Source: Lysinibacillus sp. BPa_S21
Lineage (GTDB): Bacteria > Bacillota > Bacilli > Bacillales_A > Planococcaceae
Direction of reading: 5' to 3'
DNA length: 64,000 nucleotides
NCBI RefSeq assembly: GCF_023337795.1
Contig: NZ_JALIRS010000006.1
Coordinates: forward strand, 1-64,000
The notes under the pieces are model-generated. The model did no database searches. It saw only the letters and a program-made list of their open reading frames with translations, and had not been told where the DNA came from. This document shows positions 16,708 through 23,495 of this stretch, piece after piece. How positions within the stretch are numbered: position 1 is the first letter of the stretch; each line of letters begins with the position of its first letter. The position numbers were made by a program, and so were the translations under genes.

Positions 16708-17142
16708 CTATTCATCAAAGTCTTTTTTCATTAATTTTAGTTTTTCATTGATTTTTTTTGCATCTTTTTTATCATTTTGCCATGAGAGTAGACGAACAAT
16801 GATATAGATTACCGCAATTTGCAGTGCTAGAAAGATTGCACCTGATGCATCATTAACAATATGAATAGCGCTGCCTAAGACAATCAATAAAATCTCCAAA
16901 GTGAAGAAATGAATAATGATTCTTATACGCATTTTCTTCTCACTAAGATCATTCGGAGAATAAAAGATAAACCCCGTTAATGCACTTAAAAATGAAGATG
17001 CCATAATGATATAAATCGATTTCAAATCAAAGGCCATGTCAGGATAATACATTTGTCGCAACAAAGTAATCACCATGATTATGGATGCGAAGATGATAAA
17101 GAAATCCTTAATTATCTCTTGTACAAATTTAAAAAAATTCAT
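16708..17142 (-). CDS. DUF3021-family four-helix membrane protein
   Basis: A 144-residue protein with four membrane helices arranged in two pairs and a basic, Lys-rich C-terminal tail. This is the DUF3021 layout, which is almost always encoded beside a small LytTR regulator, as here: the LytTR gene ends 12 bases upstream. In that arrangement the membrane protein is thought to modulate the regulator (family knowledge). GAGGGATAC gives an RBS. Confidence 0.8.
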   Translation of the reverse strand: MNFFKFVQEIIKDFFIIFASIIMVITLLRQMYYPDMAFDLKSIYIIMASSFLSALTGFIFYSPNDLSEKKMRIRIIIHFFTLEILLIVLGSAIHIVNDASGAIFLALQIAVIYIIVRLLSWQNDKKDAKKINEKLKLMKKDFDE

Positions 17143-17154
17143 ATGTATCCCTCT

Positions 17155-17592
17155 TTATAAACCAAGCATATTTTTAAGGACAGGCACATACTGCCTTGAT
17201 ATAACAGCACGTTCTCCGTTATCCAGCACCGCTTCGAATCGGCCACTTATGGTCGGATAAACAGATGAAATTTTCGTGATGTTTAAAATGGTTGATTTCG
17301 ATGCGCGAAAACAGTTTTTACCTTTGCATAATTCCTCTAGCTCGTATAGTTTTTGTTTTACCTCAAAAACATTGTCCCTGCAGTACATAAACACTTTTCC
17401 CTCGACTGCCTCGAAATAATAAATATCACTAAGCTTAATGCGGTGAATACTATCATTTTGATGACCGAGTAAAATAGGGTTTTCAGTTTTCAGCTTGTTC
17501 ATAATTGCATTTATTTCTTCATTAACCTCATGACACCTAATAATAATTTCTTCTTCTAATTGTTGGCTTATTTCTTCTATTGAAATTTTCAT
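17155..17592 (-). CDS. stand-alone LytTR-domain transcriptional regulator
   Basis: A regulator of about 145 residues that lacks a receiver domain. An N-terminal helical segment (1-45) is followed by the LytTR DNA-binding beta-fold: DSIHRIKLSDIYYFEAVEGK, then CFRASKSTILNITKI and SRQYVPVLKNML. The ATG at 17592 is preferred to the GTG at 17604 because GGGTGAT lies before it. The gene pairs with the DUF3021 membrane protein gene just downstream. Such pairs usually autoregulate through direct-repeat operators; the target promoter was not identified. Confidence 0.88.
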   Translation of the reverse strand: MKISIEEISQQLEEEIIIRCHEVNEEINAIMNKLKTENPILLGHQNDSIHRIKLSDIYYFEAVEGKVFMYCRDNVFEVKQKLYELEELCKGKNCFRASKSTILNITKISSVYPTISGRFEAVLDNGERAVISRQYVPVLKNMLGL

Positions 17593-17604
17593 ATTATCAC
17601 CCAC

Positions 17605-17993
17605 GAAAATTCAAATTATTTCTTTTGCTTGAGGATAAACTGCTAAAAAGGTTTGATTCTAATGATAACACATCCATATATAATGCTATTTTACATTTTA
17701 TCCCGTTTGGATTTTATTTTATGATAGTATCCAGAATCGGCTAAGTCAAGTGTAGGAAAAAGGGCGAGTTCAGGTAAAGTATAATGAAAATCACAATGGT
17801 TATAACTATTATCTTCACTCACCGTACTTAACCCTGACTTTATATTTGGTTGAGCAAATTACGGGTGAATTTGCAGCTAAAACAACTATCGAATTTGTAC
17901 TATAATTAATTTACTTCTTAATGTAGATACATGTAAAACCATGACCAGATGTACAAGTGATCACGGTAAATATTGGCTTGGAATTTAAAACAA
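17605..17993. other. intergenic region with a gene-fragment copy
   Basis: No intact gene is seen. On the minus strand around 17650-17695 a short frame reads SIIYGCVII before diverging and stopping. It matches the early part of the small protein at 12199-12342 (IIYGCVII), with 17 identical bases. It is probably a decayed copy of that gene. The rest is AT-rich and unassigned. Confidence 0.4.
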
Positions 17994-18019
17994 AATGAGT
18001 TGCTATCATAAGCAACTCA
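17994..18019 (-). terminator. terminator of the 30-residue gene
   Basis: GAGTTGCT and AGCAACTC form an 8-bp stem followed on the minus strand by ATTTTGTTTT. Confidence 0.6.
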
Positions 18020-18112
18020 CTATGATCCTTTTTTCTTTCTTAAAACTGAAATCCAACAGACCATGGCACTGAGGAATGCTACTAAAATTACGACAAAAAC
18101 ATTGTTATCCAT
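18020..18112 (-). CDS. 30-residue single-helix membrane peptide
   Basis: A short ORF with a GGAAGGGG ribosome binding site eight bases before the ATG at 18112. It encodes one hydrophobic helix (VFVVILVAFLSAMVCWISVL) with a basic tail RKKKGS and has its own terminator. It resembles many small membrane peptides of Bacillales; no family name is assigned. Confidence 0.5.
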   Translation of the reverse strand: MDNNVFVVILVAFLSAMVCWISVLRKKKGS

Positions 18113-18379
18113 TGTGAATCCCCTTCCAGTTGGTATTATAATCAGTCTGTCATATTAGTAATATATCAATAATTCGAAAAAATTCAACTGAACATTTTGA
18201 GGATAAAAAGTAACAAGCGTTAGGTATAGTATGATGTCTTAGATGTAATCACTAACCCTAAGCTGTTTGCTTTAAGTGGTATTATAATAAATAAAATAAT
18301 TTGAAGTGAAGTTGATGCTTGAATTGTATTTCAGGAAAAAGTTTGCTAATATATAATTACAATTATGAGAGGACTGATG

Positions 18380-18473
18380 AATGGACAATGATTAACTAAA
18401 CTATATTTTTATTTGAAATGAATAACTTCAAACTTCAAATTACAAAATATAGGATTAGTCTGTCCATTTTTAT
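18380..18473 (+). terminator. first attenuator hairpin of the lsa leader
   Basis: AATGGACA pairs exactly with TGTCCATT and, inside it, CTATATTTT pairs with AAAATATAG; a TTTGAA/TTCAAA helix closes the top. The long stem ends in TTTTTAT. The short ORF at 18381 is inside the 5' arm, so a translating or stalled ribosome would change the fold. Confidence 0.55.
18381..18395 (+). CDS. minimal leader ORF (MDND) of the lsa leader
   Basis: ATGGACAATGATTAA lies seven bases after GAGAGGA. It is four codons long and embedded in the 5' arm of the hairpin at 18380-18473. An overlapping alternative is MNGQ from 18377. Very short leader ORFs of this sort are known upstream of ABC-F and erm genes, but this one is assigned from context only. 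Confidence 0.35.
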   Translation: MDND

Positions 18474-18549
18474 AAATCAGTTTATACGTTTTTTGTCATG
18501 GTTCCAATGGCAAAATAGAACTTATTTATGATAAGTGTTAAAGATTAAT

Positions 18550-18583
18550 CCTTCCAATTATTACAAATTGGGAGGTTTTTTTT
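18550..18583 (+). terminator. second attenuator terminator of the lsa leader
   Basis: CCTTCCAATT and AATTGGGAGG form a 10-bp stem with one G-U pair and a 6-base loop, followed by eight T residues. It is a strong intrinsic terminator about 200 bases before the ABC-F start, with no other gene in front of it on that strand to terminate. Confidence 0.8.
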
Positions 18584-18635
18584 ATTCTCTCATGGTTCAT
18601 ATCAGGAACTTTTAAGAAAGAAAGGAGAGTTAAAA

Positions 18636-18689
18636 ATGAGCGATTCAGATACTATTGTTACGCATGTATTACTCCGTACAAGTCGTTAA
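18636..18689 (+). CDS. 17-codon ORF between attenuator and lsa
   Basis: MSDSDTIVTHVLLRTSR with a good RBS (AAAGGAGAG) seven bases before the ATG. It ends 95 bases before the ABC-F start. It may be a second leader peptide; function unknown. Confidence 0.4.
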   Translation: MSDSDTIVTHVLLRTSR

Positions 18690-18784
18690 TATCCATCGAA
18701 CTTATACGGAGAAATTTACAATGGATGGATATGCCGACTTTGTATAAAAAGTAAAAAGTATAGCTATACAAAGGAGGAATTATC

Positions 18785-20263
18785 ATGTCAATGATACAAG
18801 TTCAAAATTTAACTTTTTCTTATCCAAGTAGCTTTGACAATATTTTTGAAAATGTAAACTTTCAAATAGATACGGATTGGAAACTTGGATTTATCGGTAG
18901 AAATGGACGAGGAAAAACAACTTTCTTTAATTTATTATTAGGGAATTATGAGTATAGTGGGAAAATCAATTCTTCGGTGGAATTTAATTATTTCCCTTAT
19001 CCAGTTTCGGATAAAAACAAGTATACTCATGAAATCATGGAAGAAATTTGCCCCCAAGCAGAAGATTGGGAAGTTCTTCGTGAAATATCCTATCTAGACG
19101 TTGATGCCGAGGTTATGTATCGACCTTTTAAAACGTTATCAAATGGGGAACAAACAAAGGTGTTGCTTGCTGCACTTTTTTTGACGGAGGGTCAATTTCT
19201 ATTAATTGATGAGCCGACGAACCATCTAGACACGGAAGCGCGAAAGATGGTCTCTGAATATTTAAGGAAGAAAAAAGGGTTTATATTAATTTCACATGAC
19301 CGAAACTTTTTAGATGGATGCGTTGACCATATCCTTTCTATAAATAGAGCCAATATTGAAGTTCAAAGTGGTAACTATTCTTCTTGGAAATTAAATTTCG
19401 ATAGACAGCAGGAACACGAAGAGGCAACTAATGAGCGTTTACAAAAAGACATAGGGAGATTAAAACAGTCTTCCAAGCGGTCATCGGGTTGGTCTAATCA
19501 AGTGGAAGCTTCCAAAAATGGGACAACGAATTCGGGCTCTAAGTTAGACAAAGGTTTTGTAGGACATAAAGCAGCAAAGATGATGAAGAGGGCAAAGAAC
19601 CTTGAGTCAAGGCAACAAAAAGCTATTGAGGAGAAGTCGAAACTGCTAAAAAATGTGGAAAAAACGGAGTCATTAAAATTAGAATCATTGGATTTTCATG
19701 CAAATGAATTGATTGTTTTGGCTGATGTGTCTGTTCAGTACGATGACCAAATAGTGAATAAGCCAGTTAGCTTTAAAGTTGAACAAGGTGACCGAATTGT
19801 ACTTGATGGAAAGAATGGAAGCGGAAAAAGTAGCATCCTCAAACTAATTCAAGGAGATCCGATACAGCATACAGGCTTCATGAATATAGGTTCAGGTCTC
19901 ATCATTTCCTATGTCCAACAAGATACTTCTCATTTGAAGGGATTATTATCGGACTTTATTGAAGAGCATGAGATTGATGAAACGTTATTTAAATCCATCC
20001 TACGAAAGATGGACTTTGACCGAATTCAATTTGAGAAAGATATATCTCATTATTCTGGTGGACAAAAGAAAAAACTGCTGATTGCCAAAAGTTTATGTGA
20101 AAAAGCTCATATCTATATTTGGGATGAACCGTTGAATTTTATTGATATTTATTCGCGCATGCAAATTGAGGAGCTTATTCAACGATTTAATCCCACAATG
20201 GTGTTTGTTGAACATGATCAGGCATTTCAACAAACAGTTGCAACAAAAACGGTATCTATGTAG
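18785..20263 (+). CDS. Lsa-type ABC-F ribosomal protection protein
   Basis: A 492-residue soluble protein with two ATP-binding domains and no membrane helices. Domain 1 has Walker A GRNGRGKTT (about 39-47), signature LSNGEQ and Walker B LLIDEPTNHLD. Domain 2 has Walker A GKNGSGKSS (about 342), signature YSGGQ and Walker B IYIWDEPLN. The interdomain linker (about 195-310), rich in Lys/Arg/Ser, reaches the peptidyl-transferase centre in this family. The WKLGFIGRNGRGKTT start, the IWDEPLN.iD motif and the 490-500-residue length match Lsa proteins, which dislodge lincosamides, pleuromutilins and streptogramin A from the ribosome. RBS AAAGGAGGA precedes ATG 18785. Two upstream terminators and two short ORFs point to drug-inducible attenuation, as known for related ABC-F genes. 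It could be an intrinsic species-level lsa homologue. Confidence 0.9.
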   Translation: MSMIQVQNLTFSYPSSFDNIFENVNFQIDTDWKLGFIGRNGRGKTTFFNLLLGNYEYSGKINSSVEFNYFPYPVSDKNKYTHEIMEEICPQAEDWEVLREISYLDVDAEVMYRPFKTLSNGEQTKVLLAALFLTEGQFLLIDEPTNHLDTEARKMVSEYLRKKKGFILISHDRNFLDGCVDHILSINRANIEVQSGNYSSWKLNFDRQQEHEEATNERLQKDIGRLKQSSKRSSGWSNQVEASKNGTTNSGSKLDKGFVGHKAAKMMKRAKNLESRQQKAIEEKSKLLKNVEKTESLKLESLDFHANELIVLADVSVQYDDQIVNKPVSFKVEQGDRIVLDGKNGSGKSSILKLIQGDPIQHTGFMNIGSGLIISYVQQDTSHLKGLLSDFIEEHEIDETLFKSILRKMDFDRIQFEKDISHYSGGQKKKLLIAKSLCEKAHIYIWDEPLNFIDIYSRMQIEELIQRFNPTMVFVEHDQAFQQTVATKTVSM

Positions 20264-20674
20264 GTAATATGAAGTACTGAACTCTTTATAAAAATCATAT
20301 AAAATCGTTTGAGTAAACAAATATACAGCACTCTTGTTTTAGTTACAATATCGTATCTAAACAAGGGTGCTTTTTGTTTTGTATGAAATCAATCAATATC
20401 ACTGCAAAAGACCACGTTGCTTGTCAAAAGATTAAGCGTATCATAAATTATGTTGGGAGAATTTTAATATAGCCTTATGTAATATAAAACGAATGATATT
20501 ATAAAAAACTTGAATGAAAATCCTATTAGCTACAAAGTTAATAGGGTTTCTTAAGTTCAAATTCAAAATGTGTTACAATTCGGATAATTTAAAATATTAC
20601 ACTTGCAATCGAAGCTAATTACGGGTAATGTAGGGATAACTCTATTTGGATAGAAAGGATACAGGAGAACACGT
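20264..20674. other. region between lsa and the S4-protein leader
   Basis: It holds the lsa terminator (20327-20380) and a second hairpin (CCTATTA / TAATAGG, about 20520-20552, followed by TTTCTT). No gene is seen. Confidence 0.4.
20327..20380 (+). terminator. terminator of lsa
   Basis: AGCACTCTTGTTTTAG and CTAAACAAGGGTGCT pair almost fully, with a T-rich tail TTTTTGTTTT. Confidence 0.85.
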
Positions 20675-20695
20675 ATGCCAAACTTTACTTTGTAA
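20675..20695 (+). CDS. 6-codon leader peptide MPNFTL
   Basis: ATG at 20675 with RBS AGGAG seven bases upstream, stop TAA at 20693. It precedes a C-rich/G-rich hairpin (GCCCTC-A7 / T7-CAAGGGGG, about 20719-20751) and a terminator. It resembles antibiotic-sensing leader ORFs in size and position. Confidence 0.45.
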   Translation: MPNFTL

Positions 20696-20755
20696 TGATT
20701 AATAAATTGGATAGCATTGCCCTCAAAAAAACAATGTTTTTTTCAAGGGGGTAGT

Positions 20756-20914
20756 ATGCCCATTTTTCATTACAAAGGAACCGAGCAACCCTGTAGTCTC
20801 GATATGACAGGAGGTCCTTATGTGGATCTCCTTTTTTTATTTCATTCATTTTACATTGTACTGCAAGATATCCGAATAGATGCTTGCGTTCCTTTATATC
20901 TTATTAAGAGGTGA
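20756..20914 (+). CDS. second leader ORF running through the terminator
   Basis: A 52-codon frame starting MPIFHYKGTEQ with an AAGGGGG ribosome binding site. It passes through the terminator at 20809-20840 and ends seven bases before the S4-domain gene. Translation of it would prevent the terminator from folding. It is probably regulatory rather than a functional protein. Confidence 0.4.
   Translation: MPIFHYKGTEQPCSLDMTGGPYVDLLFLFHSFYIVLQDIRIDACVPLYLIKR
20809..20840 (+). terminator. attenuator before the S4-domain gene
   Basis: AGGAGGTCC and GGATCTCCT form a 9-bp stem with one G-U pair, followed by TTTTTTTATT. It lies 80 bases before the start codon on the coding strand. Confidence 0.75.
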
Positions 20915-20920
20915 AGGATA

Positions 20921-21418
20921 ATGTTAAATATTACAATTCGCTGGACACTTTCTCAAATACCTGAATGTACCGTAAAGAAGCACTGCAAAATGTGTGGGAA
21001 AATATCTATTTTTACGGATACAAATGTGCGAAGACATAACGCAAACGGAAAAAATATTTACCAATATGCAATTTATAAATGTGAAAAAAATCATACGTGG
21101 AACAAAAAGTTAGCTATTTATAAAACGTTCTCAGAGCATGTTGCTGAAATGGAGGAGCACCAAGAAGAATCTTCATTTTTGTCAACGATTCCGATAAACA
21201 GCTTCATACAACAAGGCATTAAGATGATATACATTGTACTGGATGATGTGATTGGAAAACATCGAATTGATAAAGTGCTTGCAAACCAAATTGAGGATTG
21301 GAGCCGATCACAGATTATCAAAAAAATTGAAAAAGGAACGATTCAATTAAATGATCAAGTCATAAAACCAAGTTCAAGATTGTCAAAGGGCGAACGCATT
21401 TCTATATCCATTGACTGA
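20921..21418 (+). CDS. DUF1062-like protein with zinc ribbon and C-terminal S4 RNA-binding domain
   Basis: A 165-residue protein. The N-terminal part (1-75) carries a Cys-pair knuckle CKMCGK and later a single CEKN, then WNKKLAIYKTF; this matches the DUF1062 pattern of a small zinc-ribbon-like domain, although the second Cys pair is incomplete. The C-terminal part (about 112-165) is a clear S4 domain: HRIDKVLANQIEDWSRSQI...IQLNDQVIKPSSRLSKGERI. S4 domains of stand-alone proteins such as Hsp15 and RqcP bind stalled 50S particles (family knowledge). Its leader has its own short ORFs and terminator, and it follows the Lsa gene. A role in ribosome rescue or protection under translation inhibitors is a reasonable inference, not shown. 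Confidence 0.65.
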   Translation: MLNITIRWTLSQIPECTVKKHCKMCGKISIFTDTNVRRHNANGKNIYQYAIYKCEKNHTWNKKLAIYKTFSEHVAEMEEHQEESSFLSTIPINSFIQQGIKMIYIVLDDVIGKHRIDKVLANQIEDWSRSQIIKKIEKGTIQLNDQVIKPSSRLSKGERISISID

Positions 21419-22077
21419 ACAAAATACTATCAGGGTTGCAATGTGGTAGATAAAACACTCACACATTTGCAACCTATTTTGTTTGAAGATTCACGGAAGA
21501 GGGAAGCGATATTATGAAAAAGGTATTTTTTACATGATGGATAGATTAAGTGATTGAACAGTTGTTTTTGATTTTCCAATGATAAAAAATTGATGCAAAG
21601 GGGTATTTAAATGAATTGTCCTCTAAAGAAACGTGTACATTCTTTGTTCCTAAAGGAAGTACAATATTATATTTTCAAGAAAGCTTGAATGCTTATATGA
21701 CATGTTCAATGTTATATAGACAGTTCTACATTGAAAAGGGAAATTTAACAAAAATTTCTTCCCTAATTACAATTTTTTAAAAATTCACTAATCTTAATAG
21801 CCTCCATTCAATTTATTGAATGGAGGACTTAACTTTATCGTATTATTTCAACTTTATACACATGAAATAACTTATGTTTACGAAACAACAATTACTTAGT
21901 TCGAAATCACTATGTCATAATTGATCTAACGAAAAAATGAATATGAATATTCGTTAGATCTTAAAAATACGAAAAAATTCAGGAGAGAAAGGGAGTAGTC
22001 ATCTCTCTCCTGGAAGAAAATGAGAAGCTCTTATACTCAGTAAAAGATACGATTTTATATCATATTATATATAAAAC
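21419..22077. other. gene-free region with palindromes
   Basis: No intact gene is seen. A frame around 21595-21778 reads ETCTFFVPKGSTILYFQ and onward but lacks a start and is probably a coding remnant. Two perfect palindromes are present: CCTCCATTCAAT/ATTGAATGGAGG (21801-21826) and GATCTAACGAA/TTCGTTAGATC (21924-21961). The terminator of the secreted-protein gene occupies 21970-22012. Confidence 0.4.
21970..22012 (-). terminator. terminator of the secreted-protein gene
   Basis: On the minus strand CAGGAGAGA and TCTCTCCTG pair perfectly and are followed by AATTTTTTC. Confidence 0.75.
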
Positions 22078-22482
22078 TTATCTTCTAAGTGTAACCGACC
22101 CGGTTGCTGAAGCAGTATTACCATTAGTAACCGATAAATAGTTATCCCAAGTTCGGGTAGTGTCATTTTTAGATAAACTATAAGTTCTAGTATGAGTCGT
22201 GCTATAGAAATCAGCCGTAAACGTGCGAGAAGTATATCCATCATTATATGACACATTATAGTATGATGAAACTCCTCCGCCCCAACCGATTGTTTTTGTT
22301 ACACTTGAGCTAGAAGTATTTAATGTAACAAGTTTAGGGGAAATATACGCATCTACGGGAACGTAACGTGGAGTAATAGAATTAGACGGTTCTTCAGCAG
22401 TAGATGCAGATGCAGTTGTGTAACCTGCTCCTAAAATAAATGTTGCTGCCAGTGCACTAAATAATAGTTTTTTTGTTTTCAT
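22078..22482 (-). CDS. small secreted protein, bacteriocin-like or envelope protein
   Basis: A 134-residue precursor with a typical signal peptide (MKTKKLLFSALAATFILGAG, cleavage likely near TASAS-TAEE). The mature part of about 105 residues is rich in Ser, Thr, Tyr and Gly with no Cys (for example IGWGGGVSSYYNVSYNDGYT) and ends in SVTLRR. The family is not recognised with confidence. The Gly-Gly-Gly start followed by alternating aromatic/Ser strands recalls the lactococcin-972-type beta-sandwich, but the match is weak. RBS GGGAGGG. A perfect 11-bp inverted repeat lies in its upstream region, and an ABC transporter is divergently encoded, which makes a secretion or immunity link plausible. 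Confidence 0.7.
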   Translation of the reverse strand: MKTKKLLFSALAATFILGAGYTTASASTAEEPSNSITPRYVPVDAYISPKLVTLNTSSSSVTKTIGWGGGVSSYYNVSYNDGYTSRTFTADFYSTTHTRTYSLSKNDTTRTWDNYLSVTNGNTASATGSVTLRR

Positions 22483-22508
22483 AAATAAAACCCTCCCTGG
22501 GATATATT

Positions 22509-22544
22509 ATATTAACATCCAATAAATGTATTAGATGTTAATAT
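22509..22544. promoter_or_regulatory. inverted repeat upstream of secreted protein
   Basis: ATATTAACATC (22509-22519) and GATGTTAATAT (22534-22544) are perfect inverted repeats with a 14-base spacer. The site lies 27 bases upstream of the secreted-protein start, between it and the divergent ABC operon. It could be an operator or a 5'-UTR hairpin. The remainder of 22545-22814 is very AT-rich and presumably holds both promoters. Confidence 0.5.
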
Positions 22545-22814
22545 TTATTGTATATAAAAACAATTGTATTGTAAATGGTGAATTTTCAAATTATTGTAAT
22601 ATTTTTATTGCCTTACTGGAAATCTATTTTTAAAACAGAGAAGATAAGTTTAACTAGTTGGATACATTATAAATTTAAATGGAATAATATTGATTATATT
22701 TGATAAAAATGTATAATTTACATATTATTATAATTCATTTGGTTCATGTACTAGTAAATCAAAAGTGAATGGTGAAAGGCTTGCATTTTAATAATCCAAA
22801 TTAGGAGGAAAAAT

Positions 22815-23495
22815 ATGATAGAGATTAAAAATTTAAAGAAAACTTATACTTATCTTTCTGAAGAATTCGGAATATTTAATGATATTTCATTAGTAATTGA
22901 TCATGGACAGTGGTGTTCAATTATAGGGCCATCTGGTAGTGGAAAAACCACTTTTTTAAATTGCGTAGCTGGTTTAACACACCCCGATGAAGGTGATGTT
23001 CTTTATGAAGCAATCAATATACATAAAATAAAAGAAAAAACAAGAAATAATTATCGAAGACTTAATATGGGGTTTATATTCCAAGACTTCAAACTTCTAC
23101 CTCATTATTCTGTGTTAGATAATGTAGTGCTTCCATTGTATTATGATGAACCAAAAAGAAACTTATATAGTAGGGCAAGAAATCTTTTGCAAAAAGTAGG
23201 TATTTCGGAAAATTTATTTAACAGACTACCGGAAAGTTTATCAGGTGGAGAAAAGCAAAGAGTCGCAATCGCACGTGCCTTAATTGCAAATCCAAAAGTC
23301 TTAATTTGCGATGAACCTACAGGCAGCTTAGATTTAGTTAATCGAAATAAAATAATAAATATATTGTTAGAATTAAAGCAAATGGGTTTGACAATTTTAT
23401 TAGTTACTCATGATGAGGAAGTAGCAAACCAAGGTGATGTGACATATAGATTAAACCTTGGGAAACTAGAAGAAGTCAGAGGAAATAAATTATGA
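22815..23495 (+). CDS. ABC transporter ATP-binding protein (MacB/LolD type)
   Basis: A 226-residue ATPase with Walker A GPSGSGKTT (about 40-48), Q-loop FIFQDFKLLPHYSVLDNV, signature LSGGEKQRVAIARAL, Walker B VLICDEPTGSLD and H-loop LLVTHDEEVA. The FQdF.Ll...tvldNV region is typical of the LolD/MacB/FtsE branch that powers FtsX-fold permeases. RBS TAGGAGGA. Its stop overlaps the start of the permease gene by four bases, so the two form one transporter. It is divergent from the secreted small protein. Confidence 0.93.
   Translation: MIEIKNLKKTYTYLSEEFGIFNDISLVIDHGQWCSIIGPSGSGKTTFLNCVAGLTHPDEGDVLYEAINIHKIKEKTRNNYRRLNMGFIFQDFKLLPHYSVLDNVVLPLYYDEPKRNLYSRARNLLQKVGISENLFNRLPESLSGGEKQRVAIARALIANPKVLICDEPTGSLDLVNRNKIINILLELKQMGLTILLVTHDEEVANQGDVTYRLNLGKLEEVRGNKL

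Noticed and set aside
20641-20840. T-box leader before the S4-domain gene
   Set aside because: No AGGGTGGnACCGCG-type T-box sequence; the structure is better explained by short ORFs and a terminator.
21595-21778. Possible gene remnant reading ETCTFFVPKGSTILYF
   Set aside because: No start codon, stops just upstream, and no family recognised; kept only as a comment on the gene-free region.
22078-22482. Firm assignment to the lactococcin 972 family
   Set aside because: Only a loose Gly/Tyr/Ser pattern is shared; the conserved Trp and His positions expected for the family are not clearly present.
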